Source of the DNA: Pomacea canaliculata
Taxonomy: Eukaryota; Mollusca; Gastropoda; Architaenioglossa; Ampullariidae
NCBI RefSeq assembly: GCF_003073045.1
Contig: NC_037595.1
Span: 2,604,001 to 2,668,000 of the forward strand
Length of the DNA: 64,000 nt
Direction of reading: 5' to 3'
In this document: one piece after another, positions 1 to 16,200 of the stretch
Numbering within the stretch: position 1 is the stretch's first letter
How the letters are laid out: each line of letters starts with the position of its first letter
The notes under the pieces: generated by a model
What the model was told of the DNA's origin: nothing
Database searches by the model: none
The model's input: only the letters and a program-made list of their open reading frames with translations
Position numbers and translations under genes: made by a program

Positions 1-55
1 CTGAAAGTGACTTTTGTTTGTACTTCTTGTCAAACTAATCATTTTGTGTACACAG

Positions 56-3675
<3,620 letters not shown>

Positions 3676-5270
3676 CTCTCGCAGCAGTCGGGTCGGTTGC
3701 CATGACAACCTTCAGACTTTTGTGCGTCGGTGAATGCATGGTGCGTGTGTGAATGCCTGCATGCACGCTGTTTTATTTGAATGTGTTTCAATCTGTGTAC
3801 ACATGTGCACACATGGGATCTGAATGCATCTTGAAGGAGTTGGTCACAGTGTCACGTGGTATTCGGCAAACCTGTGATGCTGTGGTTGTACTAAATAGTT
3901 GTTTAGTAGACCAGAAGACTGTCAGTTTATTTTCCGATTTTGAAAGATATTCTATGTGACCATTTGGCATAAAGAAAGGAAAGGAACTAATATCGCACTT
4001 GAAAAATGCTTTATATTGGGTTGAGTGGTTTTTCACATTTAATTCCATCTGCCTTTCAACCGACACTATTATTGAGAGCGTCCGGGCTTTACACACTGTC
4101 CTTACCGTTTTGCGATATTACAGACAACTCTATATCTATTTTCTACCTGTCTTTTCACGTGTGAATGGGTGAGACAGAAACCCATGGTTTAGAAGCGATA
4201 TATATATATATTGTCTCTCCGGGTTGTATCATTTTTCCTTTGTAAGCCAGTTTTTTCACTCACTGGCAATCCAGACATGCTTTATATGAAAAATGACTAA
4301 CCTCCCACCTTTCTCTGCTGACCATATCCTATTTCTCCATATCTACATAATCAGAAGGGTTTTCCGCTGCCACAGTCGTTGTGACAGATCAGCTTCATTG
4401 CCAGCAATCTGTCATTCCAAATATATTACCCACGATGATAATTTTGTTTAAACAGACATCTAAATTATTATTGATTTAACTAATTATTATTATTTTTGAC
4501 TTATTGTAGTGTCTTAATACCAAGTAAATCGTGGTAAGTCCGACGTATATTATTATGATAGTGTTTGTGTACCAGATGAAATGTGTGAACAAAAAGATTT
4601 CACACAAAAAGAAAATTTTTCATGAATGTCGCAACGTCAGACCTGATTTTTCTGGAGCAGTTTTATGCTCGAAATTTTTTCAATTCATTGTCATAAGTCG
4701 TGTTACAAGTGTCATCGTTTGAAGCCACAAATACTTTATATACATAGTTCAGTTTTTCTTGAACTGTACTTCTGTTTTTCTTGACATCTATCTTCTGACA
4801 TAACATCACATACTGGTTTCCTGCTGACATATGTCATGTGTTTATGTAAGAATGCTTTTGATATACCAAACATTTGGTGAAGGCGATGTATCAAAATGTT
4901 TGTGTTAAAAACTTTTTTAGTGTCAAATTTTAACACTTTTACACATTCGTTAAGTTATTGCTGAAAGCATTCTTTTAAAGCTTTCTTCTCAGGAATACAA
5001 TTGTATATCATGGTATTGTAGAATACTATAACACACTTGTGCCTGTTCTTGAATTTTATCAAATAAATAAATGGAAAGAAACCTCAAATATGTATATGGA
5101 GTGTTGACTGTTGGACACAACTGCTTTGAGGAGCGAAGAATGAAAATAATAATTGTTGTTACGGTTATAGTGGCGATAGTTAAAGAAATTTTATGCATCA
5201 GTATATAAATGGGAATCAACAACAAAAACTTATTTTGGTGTATGCTATACTTCTAGTGTTGTGTAAGTCT
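3676..5270 (+). other. 3' UTR/downstream region of the ABC transporter
   Basis: No coding signal. AT-rich sequence following the TGA. An AATAAA hexamer at 5062-5067 is one candidate polyadenylation signal, but the transcript end cannot be read from sequence alone. Only short TA microsatellites (about 3499-3511 and 4199-4211) stand out. Confidence 0.4.
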
Positions 5271-5284
5271 CTCTGGCGATTAGC

Positions 5285-5456
5285 AGTGTCAGGACCTGCC
5301 CGGGAGGCGGAGTTGTTGTTGTTGTTGTTGTTGTAGTAGTAGTAAAGGTCTCAGTGAAGGGAAAAACTGCGGGAGGCTTCGGAAGCGTGACGTCAGCGAC
5401 CTCGCTAAGAGAAACTTTTCGCTTCAAACTTTGCCAGCTATGAAACTTGTTCTGGC
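5285..5456 (+). repeat. Diverged interspersed repeat, copy 1 (inverted relative to copy at 29040-29190)
   Basis: Contains a CCCGGGAGG start, a TTG/TAG microsatellite, then AAGGTCTCAGTGAAGGG, CGGAAGCGTGACGTCA and CGCTTCAAACTTTG blocks. The same blocks in the same order occur on the minus strand at 29040-29190. The microsatellite (5308-5343) is specific to this copy. One frame of both copies reads KVSVKGKT..G..GSVTS, but this copy soon hits a stop. It may be a transposon fragment or an old duplicated exon; family unknown. Confidence 0.6.
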
Positions 5457-6709
5457 GCTAATTCAACAGCTTTTAAACACTATGAAGAGTGTCACGGACC
5501 GTCCGCGGACACGCGCATTCTTTCCACAAACCAAAATATCCTGATCGCTTGAGGGTGGGCGTACCTTCTTAGAGGCACGAATAATTATTCAATTCAAATA
5601 CAATGTCAAATGAAACAAAGGCAAAGTATCAACACTCATAGATTCACTCCTTCATTCGCCACACAAGATATATTACCAATATATTATCATTCGTCCAACG
5701 TACTATTAAAGTTAACCAAAAAATCGACTCTCATAAATATTGTCACTGATGAAGAATAAAAGAAAATGTTCGTTCTTGATGAAACATTAACCTTTTATAT
5801 TAAAGTCTTTGAGACCCTCCCAAGTCCTCTATTCTAATTAGTCCCACTGATCTTCTTTCCACGAAGTCTATTTATTATTAAAAAAATAAATGGTTTTTAC
5901 GGTACCACCAGTTTACAAGCAGGACGTCTCGGTCTCGGCCGCCTCCTGGGTGTTTGGCAGTATGATGTTAGATTAGCTGAAGGCCGGGAGGAAACCTTTC
6001 CTCCACCGGCGCTTACTCTCCGGCTGTTAAGAACTGTCCCTTCCAGGCGACAGATGGAGGTCGGTGCCCCAGTCTTACACCAAGTTTTTCCGCTCTGGGA
6101 CCGTTGTTTTCTCGCTTACGCCAGTGTGTGGTTTCTTGGCCCCAACAAGAAACTGTACTGCGGGATGCCCAAGCCACAGAGCTCCCCCACGGTGCGGACA
6201 CGGACTACAGTGACTCACGACCTGTGAAGTACATCCACCTGTAGTTTAACCACGGTATTACTTTCCGTAATACTTTTTCCGCTGTCGCAGCAGTTGCGAG
6301 AAAGTCCCGAGAAAAATCCACCAGCTCTCACTTCGGTTCCGCCGTTAGCTCTCTGCTTTTCGTTTTTTTCTCTAACGTTATTTTCCTCTATATTTTACGT
6401 CACCTTATTTTGACGTCCCAGTTTACGTCATTTGCTCAAGGGCAAACAACTTCCAGCCCACTACGCTAGATCAGATCAACCACGGTTGTCGATCTTCCCT
6501 CCTAACCCCCTCTACTAAGTACTTATCCGTTACAAAGAGCTACATAAAGTTTATTGCGACATGCAAAATAACTCAAGGCCTAACACTGATGACAGGTAAA
6601 GGTAAAATAAACGAGGGCCCAACACAACTGAGACAATGTCAAACTACAAGTAGGTTACAGTAGTAAGATCGCGAGCACCGTCTCCGTAGCCTAGGGGTTA
6701 TCTTGCTAA
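5457..6709. other. Intergenic, no gene recognised
   Basis: No exon structure or conserved protein signal. A GC-richer stretch at about 5920-6360 has moderate open frames on the minus strand (61 codons) without recognisable content. It could be an unrecognised repeat. Confidence 0.4.
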
Positions 6710-7382
6710 AGAACACAAAAACAGACAGATTAAAATAAACAATTGCAGTAAGGGAGTAAACATTGATTTCTTCTATCTTCTTTTAAAGATTTGATTTTAT
6801 ATATATATCTTGAGAAAACAATTTTCAGTGCGGATCAGGTAACAAGCAAAACACTGAAGAATGGGAGATAACAAGCAAAACCTTTTTTTGTGTGTCTTAC
6901 GTCCCTTTGATTAGTTTATCCTCTGCCAGATTGAATGAGTTGTTTAGTGTGGCGTCTGTGCACATAGTCAAAATGCTCAGGTTATTAGCTTGAGTATTAT
7001 TTTAATGGCTTAACTAAGTCTGAACAACATTTAAATTCAGGTGGACCTTTGTAAACGTTATGAAAGAGACTGGTATAAACTTTACACCAACAGTTGCTTG
7101 GTTGTTTTATGGTTAATTGCTGTTTATTCGTTCATGATCAGTGCATTGACATCCCCTCCACACAAATTATTTGTTTTACGAATCTGATTATTAATATTTA
7201 AGGAAGAGAGAGACAGAGATATGAGTGACTACAGCAAGAAATAAACTTTTAAGCTTTACAACAATGAGACAATGGGAGCCTAGAACCACCAAGAGTCCAA
7301 GACCATAAACCAGAGACAGGCTGTATTTTGGAATGACAACATGCTTAAAACGCTTTTTATCTTGCAGAGATACTAACAAGGC
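6710..7382 (+). repeat. Direct duplication, copy 1 (interrupted)
   Basis: Blocks at about 6712-6790 (ACAGATTAAAATAAACAATT, then a TTCTTCT tract) and 7319-7382 (CTGTATTTTGGAATGACAAC, CATCTTGCA-like, GATACTAACAA) recur next to each other at 8012-8170. Copy 1 therefore carries about 0.5 kb of extra DNA between the two blocks. No coding potential. Confidence 0.6.
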
Positions 7383-7669
7383 GAAGACAAGTGACTACAA
7401 ATATTGGCAGCATGTAACAACAGCTTAGAAGACATCAATGGCAGGAACTCGAAATCTATATGTAACTGATGAGTGAATGTTTTTGGAATGAAGTCGGGTG
7501 GTAGTGGTGGTGTCTGTATAACAATTGTGTGTATGACTAAATTAAAAATGGATTGTATAAGCTTAGGTTTGCGAAAGATTTTATAGAAAAAGTCGCATTT
7601 AATTACTGCTATTTCCAGCAAATTATTATTATTATTTTAAGATACACAATGAAATCCGCATGCCTAAAG

Positions 7670-7836
7670 GCGGTCCGGTGGCACAACGGTTAGTGCCTCT
7701 CACCAATACACTGGGTTCAGCTCTCGTCTCAGGCACGCTGTTCTTTCTCTGCACGTGACATCTGTTTACAGGGCTGGATTGATACAGCCTAAGTTGCTGG
7801 CTCGGCGTAAAACACCAATTCCCCACACACACACAC
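7670..7836 (+). mobile_element. tRNA-derived SINE, copy A
   Basis: The head resembles a tRNA gene: an A-box-like TGGCACAACGGTTAG at about 7679-7693 and a B-box-like GGGTTCAGCTC at about 7713-7723, the spacing of a Pol III promoter. The body contains CACGTGACATCTGTTTACAGG and GGCGTAAAACACCAATTCCC and ends in a (CA)n tail. Two further copies lie at 9195-9372 and 29586-29768, both on the minus strand. Confidence 0.85.
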
Positions 7837-8011
7837 ATGCCTAAACATTCTGTTGGCTGTCGCTCGGGAGTCACACCTTACGACGAAATCATTTTTATTT
7901 GACACAATATTACAGAGGAATAAATGAACAGAAAAAGTCAACTTCTGCATGCTTCCTTTTCCAGTGTGATTTACTTGTAAACAAAAGTTTCCTCAGGATG
8001 CATCTTGATAA

Positions 8012-8170
8012 AGATAACAAAAATTCAGACAAATTAAAATAAACAATTTAAAACAGTGAGAGACTAACAACTTTTTCTTCTGTTTTAATACATTTAATTT
8101 TCTATAACTGTATTTTGGAATGACAACATATTAAGCGCTTTTCATCTTGCATGGATACTAACAATTTGCT
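8012..8170 (+). repeat. Direct duplication, copy 2
   Basis: Compact copy of the two blocks described for 6710-7382, about 75-80% similar by eye. Non-coding. Confidence 0.6.
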
Positions 8171-8675
8171 CACATTCAAGAATAAACAAAAGAGTAAAAA
8201 AAAATAAATAAAATAAACAAAACAAGTGTTAGTTTCAAGATGATTACAAGATAAGGATAATGTTGTGTGTCAGGGAAATGTCTTATTTTCCTTGTAAGCG
8301 TAGGTCAAGAGTCTGTGCGAGTGTGAGCGAGTGTGTCTACAACTTGAAAAGAAAAGAAGAAGAAAAAAGGGTATAATTTGCGAACCCCGTGCAGGAGCAC
8401 CACTGATGACACGTGACACTAGTAACGACAGCTCACCTCCACGTTTTTCGCTCAGTGAACAGTGTGTGACATTCCCAGCTCAGCCGCCGAGACAGATGGT
8501 CCTACCTGTGCAGGTGTAAATACAGACAGGGGAGTCTGTGCTTTTAGTTCCTTGCCCAGTCAAGGTAAGCAAATATGTGTTTATATTGTCCTGAATTCTA
8601 AATTCTGATTTCACTGCAAAAGTATTGTTAAATTGCTTCATGAGAAAAATCTTAACGCTGAATAAGAAATCACGT
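8171..8675. other. Intergenic, no gene recognised
   Basis: Unique AT-rich DNA with an A-rich tract near 8196-8222. No conserved coding signal. Confidence 0.4.
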
Positions 8676-8840
8676 GATGAGTTTAACGCGAGGGAGACTA
8701 ATAGCAACAGTGAATGGTAGAGTCTCATTAGTAATTAAGTTAGAGGAACTAATGTGGTGATGAGTTTAACTCAGGGAGACTAAAAGTAGCAGTGAATGGT
8801 AGAGTCTCATTAGTCATTATGTTACAGGAACTAATGTGGA
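8676..8840 (+). repeat. 83-bp tandem duplication
   Basis: Two adjacent copies starting GATGAGTTTAAC at 8676 and 8759. They share GGGAGACTAA, CAGTGAATGGTAGAGTCTCA and GAACTAATGTGG with a few substitutions. Non-coding. Confidence 0.85.
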
Positions 8841-9194
8841 GGAACAGCTAAGGAGGACCCGCTGACACGGATCCTTAACTACAGGAGGGCCTGATAGCCT
8901 TCTTCCTACATCGGACCCACCCAGGGGTGACTGTCAACCGAGGGAGGGGTGGATAGCTCGAACCGATCCGGGTAGTCCTGGAGTTTGTTCCCTTGTCGGT
9001 CGCCGAGGATTCGAGCATCCTGTCGACGTTTCCACAATGTCCTGGCCAAAGAGTCTGGAAGTGTCTACCAGCATTGGTGTTTCCATGGGAATATGTGCAG
9101 TGGTGTGTTAGTGTAATAGCTAGTGTGACAGCGCACCTGCCTACAGTGAGTGGGTGAAGAACATTCTTGGCGCTGAGATTTGTGAGAGCATCGG
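8841..9194. other. Intergenic, no gene recognised
   Basis: Moderately GC-rich sequence with a 118-codon open frame on the minus strand that runs on into the neighbouring SINE. I see no protein family in it. Confidence 0.35.
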
Positions 9195-9372
9195 GAGGGG
9201 GAGGGATTGGTGTTTTACGCCGTGCCCGCAACTATCACGGCAAGGCAGCCAGCCCTGTGAACAGATGTCACGTGCAGAGAAAGAACTGCGTGCCCGAGAC
9301 GAGAGCTGAACCTAGGACAGCCAACCTTCACTGTGTTGGTGACAGGCGCTAACCGTTGCGCCACCGGACCGC
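9195..9372 (-). mobile_element. tRNA-derived SINE, copy B
   Basis: Reverse-strand copy of the 7670 SINE. It reads inward from a G-rich end (GGAGGGGGAGGG), through TTGGTGTTTTACGCCG, a CACGTGCAGAGAAAGAAC block and the B-box complement GAGCTGAACC, to the A-box complement CTAACCGTTGCGCCA and GGACCGC at the right edge. It still looks intact at the Pol III boxes. Confidence 0.85.
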
Positions 9373-9765
9373 ATCGTACATCGGGAGACCACGGACTGAC
9401 GGGAATGGTAAGTGTTATCTTCGATTTTGTCTAATTTTTCCTAGTGGCCACTGTAGTCATCGGACATAGTTCCATGATGTCATCCCAATCTTCTTATTAG
9501 CAAGTAGACAGACGCGAGAACAAGTATAAGAAACTTGACATTCCTAGCGTGGAACTGAGAAGTAACTGTCAGTAAGAATTTTGAGTGTTAATGAAATAAG
9601 TTATCTAACTCAATTGAATGACGGAGAAGTTGAAAGTCATCTATGACATTGACATGCTATTTACGGTTTACAGTCATGTATGCGTTTTGATGTAAGTTAT
9701 GTAAACATTGTCGATCCATCTTGATAAAAAACACGAGGTCCAACACATTTGCAATCTGCCATCTG
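9373..9765. other. Intergenic, no gene recognised
   Basis: Unique AT-rich sequence between the SINE and the GAT-rich tract; nothing recognised. Confidence 0.4.
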
Positions 9766-9918
9766 CCATGACTGATGATTGGTGATTGGTGATGGATGGT
9801 AATAGATGGAGAATGATGGATGATGATGACGGTTAATGATGGTTGATGATAGTTGTTGATGATGATGATGAGATTGATTGATTGAAGATGGATGATTGAT
9901 AGATGATGGTTGATTAAC

Positions 9919-9974
<56 letters not shown>

Positions 9975-10062
9975 GTTGATTGGTTATTGATGATGATGGT
10001 TGATTGATGATGATGATTGATTAGTTGATTGATGATGATGGTTGATTGATGATGGTTGATTT

Positions 10063-10100
<38 letters not shown>

Positions 10101-10650
10101 AATGATGGTTGATTGGTTGATGATGATGGTTGATTGGTAATGAAGATGACGGTTGATGGTTGATTGGTTGATGGTGATGTTGATGATGATGTTGGTTGAT
10201 TTATTGATTGATGATGATGTTGATTAGTTGATGATGATGATTGGTTGATGATGATGTTGATGATGTTGGTTGACTCTTTGATGATGATGCTGTAGAAAAT
10301 GTTGATTAGTGATGATGATGTTATTGATGATGTTGATTAGTTGTTGATGATGATGACGATGTTGGTTGATCAGTTGATATTGGTTGATTCATTGATGATG
10401 ATGTTGATGATGTTGATTAGTTGATGATGATGTTGATGATGATTTTATTAATTGATGATGATGTTGATTAGTTGTTGATGATCATGACGATGTTGGTTGA
10501 TCAGTTGATGATGTTGATGATGTTGCTTGATTCATTGATTGAGGATGATTGATGATGATTGGTGATGATGATGATGATATCGATTGATTGATGTTCATTG
10601 ATTGATTCATTGATGATGATGAGGATGATTCATTAATGATGATGATTTGT
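9766..10650 (+). repeat. GAT/TTGAT-rich microsatellite tract
   Basis: About 0.9 kb of impure (GAT)n mixed with GGTTGATTGAT and GATGTTGAT words; the purest run is near 9920-9975. It directly abuts the 7-mer block at 10651, so it forms the left flank of the satellite series. Confidence 0.9.
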
Positions 10651-11295
10651 GAGCGAAGAGCCAAGAGCCAAGAGCCAAGAGCGAAGAGCCAAGAGCCAAG
10701 AGCCAAGAGCCAAGAGCCAAGAGCGAAGAGCGAAGAGCCAAGAGCCAAGAGCCAAGAGCCAAGAGCCAAGAGCCAAGGGCCAAGGGCCAAGGGCCAAGGG
10801 CCAAGGGCCAAGGGCCAAGGGCCAAGGGCCAAGGGCCAAGGGCCAAGGGCCAAGGGCCAAGGGCCAAGGGCCAAGGGCCAAGGGCCAAGGGCCAAGGGCC
10901 AAGGGCCAAGGGCCAAGGGCCAAGGGCCAGGGCAAGGGCAAGGGCCAAGGGCCAAGGGCCAAGGGCCAGGGCCAAGGGCGCAAGGGCCAAGGGCAAGGCC
11001 AAGGGCCAAGGGCCAAGGGCAGGGCAAGGCCAAGGGCCAAGGGCCAAGGGCCAAGGGCCAAGGGCCAAGGGCCAAGGGCAAGGGCCAAGGCCAAGGGCAA
11101 GGGCCAAGGGCAAGGGCCAAGGGGCAAGGGGCAAGGGCAAGGGGCCAAGGGGCAAGGGCAAGGGGCAAGGGGCAAGGGCAAGGGGCAAGGGGCAAGGGGC
11201 AAGGGGCAAGGGGGCAAGGGGCAAGGGGCAAGGGGCAAGGGGCAAGGGGCAGGGGCAAGGGCAAGGGGCAAGGGGCAAGGGGCAAGGGGGCAAGC
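10651..11295 (+). repeat. G-rich 7-mer tandem block: GAGCCAA, then GGGCCAA, then GGGGCAA
   Basis: Continuous 7-mers changing by single bases along the block. GAGCCAA with GAGCGAA variants fills 10651-10776, GGGCCAA about 10777-10927. GGGCCAA then mixes with shorter GGGCAA words to about 11115, and GGGGCAA dominates to about 11295. From 10777 on, the + strand has dozens of G-runs of three or four separated by 3-4 bases, a canonical G-quadruplex pattern. Open frames of 300 codons here only reflect the repeat. Confidence 0.95.
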
Positions 11296-14200
11296 ACCAC
11301 AGGGCAAGCGGCAAGAACAAGCACACCACCACAGTTACAACCAAGCGCCGCCAAATACAACAAGCACCACCACAGTTACAAGCGCCGCCAAATACAACCA
11401 AGCACCACCACAGTTACAACCAAGCGCCGCCAAATACAACCAAGCACCACCACAGTTACAACCAAGCGCCGCCAAATACAACCAAGCACCACGCAGTTAC
11501 AACCAAGCGCCGCAAAATACAACCCATTTTAAAACAACCAAGCGTACAACCAAGCACCACCGCAGTTACAACCAAGCGCCGCCAAAATACAACCAAGCAC
11601 CACCGCAGTTACAACCAAGCGCCGCCAAGTAACAAGCACCAACCGCAAGTTAAAAGTACAACAAGCACCACCGCAGTTACAGGCGTTACACCAAGCGCCG
11701 CCGTACAACCAAGCACACCGCGTTATACAACCATCCGCACGTACAACAAGCGCCCCACAGTACAACAAGCCGCAGTTACAACAAGCGCGCGTACAACCAG
11801 CCACCGCAGTTACAACAAGCGCCGCCAAATACAAACCAAGCACCACCGCAGTTACAACAAGCGCCCGCCAATCAACCACGCGCAAATACAACAAAGCACC
11901 ACCGCAGTTACAACCAGCGCCGCCAAATACAACAAGCACCTCCGCAGTTACAACAAGCGCCGCCAAATACAACGCAAGCACCACGCAGTTACAACCGCAA
12001 GCCCAGCCCCAAGTACAACCAAGCACCACCCCGCAGTTACAACCGAACAATGCGCCGCCAACATACAACAAGCAACCACCGCAGTTACAACCAAGCGCCG
12101 CAATACAACAGCACCCCCGCCGTCCAACATTACAAAACCAAAGTACACCAAAGCGCCGCAAATACAACCAAGCACCACCGCAGTTACAACCAAGCGCCGC
12201 CAAATTAAACAAGCCCAAGCACCCACGCAGTACAACCAAGCGCCAAAAAACAGCAACATACAACAAGCACCACCGAGTACAGTTACAACCAAGCACACAA
12301 AAACGCCGCCCAAATATCAAGCACCACCCCCCGCAGTTACAACACGCGCCGCCAGTACAACCAAGACCTCGCAAAACAACAGCAGTTACGCAGTTACAAC
12401 AAAGCGCCGCCAAAAATACAACCAAGCACACAGCAGTTACAACCAAGCAACCAATCGCCGCAAATACAACCAAGCAACTACCACCAATTACAACCAAGCG
12501 CCGCCAAATACCCCAAGCCGCAGTACCATTAACAACCAAGCACCAACCGAACCAAATTACAACGCCGAAACGCAAGCACCGCAGTTACAACCAAGCGCCG
12601 CCAAATCAACCAAGCACCACCGCAGTTACAAACCCGCCAAATACCAAGCGAGTTACAACCAAGCGCCGCCAAATACAACCAGCACGCACACAGTTACAAC
12701 CAAGCAAATATACAACCCAAGCGTGCACCACCGCAGTTACAACCAAGCGCCGCCAAATACAACCAAGCAGCAAACAACGCAGTTACAACCAAGCGCCGCC
12801 AAATACAACAAGCACCACCCCGCAGTTACAACCAAGCGCCGCGACAATACAACCAAGCACCACACGCAGCATTACAACCAGCGCCGCCAAAGTACAACCA
12901 AGCACCACCGCAGTTACAACCAAGCGCCGCCAAATACAACAAGCACCACCGCAGTTACAAGCGCCGCCAATACAACCAAGCACCACCGCAGTTACAAGCG
13001 CCGCCAATATACAACCAAAGCACCACCGCAGCCAAGCAAATACAACAAGCACCACGGCGCACGTTACAACAAGCGCCGCCAAATACAACCAAGCACCACC
13101 GCAGTTACACCAAGCGCCGCGCGCCAATACAAGCCAAGCACCACCGCAGTTACAACCAAGCGCCGCCAAATACAACCAAGCACCACAACGCAGTTACAAC
13201 CAAGCGCCGCCAAATACAAGCCAACTTACACCAAGCACCACCGCAGTTACAACCAAGCGCCGCCAAATACAAGCAAGCAACCACCGCAGTTACAACAAGC
13301 AAGCGCCGCCCGCCAAATACAAACAAGCACCAAGCACCACCAGCACAGCCCCAAATAAGCCAAGCAGCCACCCAGTTTACAACCTAAGCAACCAAGCCGC
13401 GCGCCAAATACAAGCAAGCACCCCCGAACGCCAAATAACAAGTTTACAACCAAGCGCCGCCAAATACAAGCAAGCAACACCAAGCACCAACCAAGCAGCC
13501 GCAAATACAAGTTTACAACCAAGCGCCGCCAACTACAAGCAAGCACCACCGCAGTTACAACCAAGCGCCGCCAAATACAAGCAAGCACAAACGGCAGCAC
13601 CAAGCGCACAAGCCAGCAGTACAAACCAAGCGCCGCCAAATACAAGCAAGCACCAGCAGCAATACCAGCCAGATTACAACCCAAGCGCCGCCAAATACAA
13701 GCAAGCACACCGCAGTAGCGCCGCCAAAAAGCCACCATACATCCAAGCCCACTCAGCGCAGTTACAACCCAAGCGCCGCCAAATACAAGCACCAGCACAC
13801 GCAGCAGTTACACAAGCAAGCGCCGCCAATACAAGCAAACCAAGATACAAGCAAGGCACACCGAGTTACAACCAAGCGCCGCCAAATACAAGCAGCACGT
13901 TACAACCAAGCGCCGCCACAAGCACACGCAGTTACAACCAAGCGCCGCCAAATACAACAAGCTACCACCTTACAACCAAGCAGCGCCAAAATACAAGCAA
14001 GCACCACGCAGTTACAACAAGCAAATACAAGCAAGCACCACCGCAGTTACAACCAAAGCGCCGGCCAAATACAAGCAAGCACCATGCCGCCAAGCAGTTA
14101 CACCAAGCGCGCCCGCGTTATACAAGCACAAGCAAAGCACCAAGCGCCGCCAAATACAAGCGCACCAACTTACAGTTTACAGCCAAGCGCCCAATACAAG

Positions 14201-14735
14201 CCAAATACAAGCAAGCCACGCAGTTACAACAGCGCCGCCAAATACTCACAAGCAGCACACCGCAGTTACAGGCGCCGCCGCATATTGCCAAATACAAGTT
14301 ACAAACCAAGCGCCGCCAAATTACTACAACCAGCACCACCGCAGTACAACCAAGCGCCGCATACAGGCAAGCACCATCGCCAGTTACAACCAAGCGCCGC
14401 CAATACAACCCAAACAGCAAGCACCGCCACAACAACCAGCAGTTACAACCAGCGCCGCCAAATACAAGCCAATCGCCCACACAAACCGCAGCAGTTAATA
14501 AACCAAGCGCGCCAAATACAACAGCACACCGCAGTTACACCAAGCGCCGCCCAAATACAAGCACCAGCACCACCGCAGTTACAACAGCAAGCATACAACA
14601 CGCAAAGACAAAGCCCACCGCACAACTGCAAGCACCACCGCGTTACAACCAAGCGCCGCCAAATTAGCCACCGCAGTTACAACAAGCAAAGCACCGCAGT
14701 TACAACAAAGCGCCGCCAAATACAACCAAGCACAC
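11296..14735 (+). repeat. 42-bp satellite, left indel-rich part
   Basis: Unit of two halves, CAAGCACCACCGCAGT+TACAAC (22 bp) and CAAGCGCCGCCAAA+TACAAC (20 bp). A junction at 11291-11335 mixes 7-mer words (GGGCAAGC) with satellite words. The first copies carry CCACAG instead of CCGCAG. From about 13200 the link between halves is often AAATACAAGCAAGCACC instead of AAATACAACCAAGCACC. Copies differ mainly by 1-2 base indels and dropped words. Confidence 0.95.
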
Positions 14736-16200
14736 CGCACAACCACGCCGCCAATACAACAAGCACCACCGCAGTTACAACCAAGCGCCGCCAAATACAA
14801 CCAAGCACCACCGCAGTTACAACCAAGCGCCGCCAAATACAACCAAGCACCACCGCAGTTACAACCAAGCGCCGCCAAATACAACCAAGCACCACCGCAG
14901 TTACAACCAAGCGCCGCCAAATACAACCAAGCACCCCGCAGTTACAACCAAGCGCCCGCCAAATACAACAAGCACACACCGCAGTTACAACCAAGCGCCG
15001 CCAAATACAACCAAGCACCACCGCAGTTACAACCAAGCGCCGCCAAATACAACCAAGCACCACCGCAGTTACAACCAAGCGCCGCCAAATACAACCAAGC
15101 ACACCGCAGTTTACAACCAAGCGCCGCCAAATACAACCAAGCACCACCGCAGTTACAACCAAGCGCCGCCAAATACAACCAAGCACCACCGCAGTTACAA
15201 CCAAGCGCGCAATACAAATACCAAGCACCACCGTAGTTACAAAAGCGCCGCCAAATACAACCAAGCACACCGCAGTTACAACCAAGCGCCGCCAAATACA
15301 ACCAAGCACCACCGCAGTTACAACCAAGCGCCGCCAAATACAACCAAGCACCACCGCAGTTACAACCAAGCGCCGCCAAATACAACCAAGCACCACCGCA
15401 GTTACAACCAAGCGCCGCCAAATACACCAAGCACCACCGCAGTTACAACCAAGCGCCGGCCAAATACAACCAAGCACCAAGCAGTTACAACCAAGCGCCG
15501 CCAATACAACCAAGCACCACCGCAGTTACAACCAAGCGCCGCCAAATACAACCAAGCACCACCGCAGTTACAACCAAGCGCCGCCAAATACAACCAAGCA
15601 CCACCGCAGTTACAACCAAGCGCCGCAATACAAACCAAGCACCACCGCAGTTACAACCAAGCGCCGCCAAAAGTACAACCAAGCAACCACCGCAGTTACA
15701 ACCAAGCGCCGCCAAATACAACCAAGCACCACAACGCAGTTACAACAAGCGCCGCAAATACAACCAAGCACCACCGCAGTCACAACCAAGCGCCGCCAAA
15801 TACAACCAGCACCACCGCAGTTACAACCAAGCCGCCGCCAAATACAACCAAGCACCACCGCAGTTACAACCAAGCGCCGCCAAATACAAGCCAAGCACCA
15901 CCGCGAGTTACAACCAAGCGCCGCCAAATACAACCAAGCAACCAATTAATCAACCAAGCGCCGCCAAATACAACAAAGCACCACCGCAGTTACACCACCA
16001 AGCGCCGCCAAATACAAAAACCAAGCACCACCGCAGTTACAACCGCGCGCAAATACAACAAGCACCACCGACAACAAGCGCCGCCAAATACAACCAAGCA
16101 CCACCGCAGTTACAACCAAGCGCCGCCAAATACAACCAAGCACCACCGCAGTTACAACCAAGCGCCGCCAAATACAACCAAGCACCACCGCAGTTACAAC
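14736..16200 (+). repeat. 42-bp satellite, homogeneous core
   Basis: Near-identical 42-bp copies in register (for example AAGCACCACC at 14761 and 14803). In one frame the unit translates as TTAVTTKRRQIQPS, and most other frames are open too because the unit lacks stop triplets and 42 is a multiple of 3. The 621-codon open frame at 14084-15949 is therefore explained by the repeat. No start context, promoter or splice structure supports a gene. Confidence 0.95.

Noticed and set aside
3753..3959. Small open frame after the ABC transporter stop
   Set aside because: No family signal and located in the presumed 3' UTR; length is within chance.
10651..11295. Telomeric or interstitial telomere repeat
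   Set aside because: The 7-mers GGGCCAA/GGGGCAA are not TTAGGG or a known variant, and the block is internal between unique sequences.
10482..11632. Overlapping 220-330-codon frames of Lys/Gly/Gln- or Pro/Leu-rich repeats
   Set aside because: They are translations of the 7-mer block in several frames of both strands.
14084..15949. 621-codon open frame (and similar ones) encoding repeats of TTAVTTKRRQIQPS
   Set aside because: The 42-bp unit is a multiple of 3 and lacks stop triplets in most frames, so long frames appear on both strands. They break wherever the array has an indel. No promoter, splice or signal feature.
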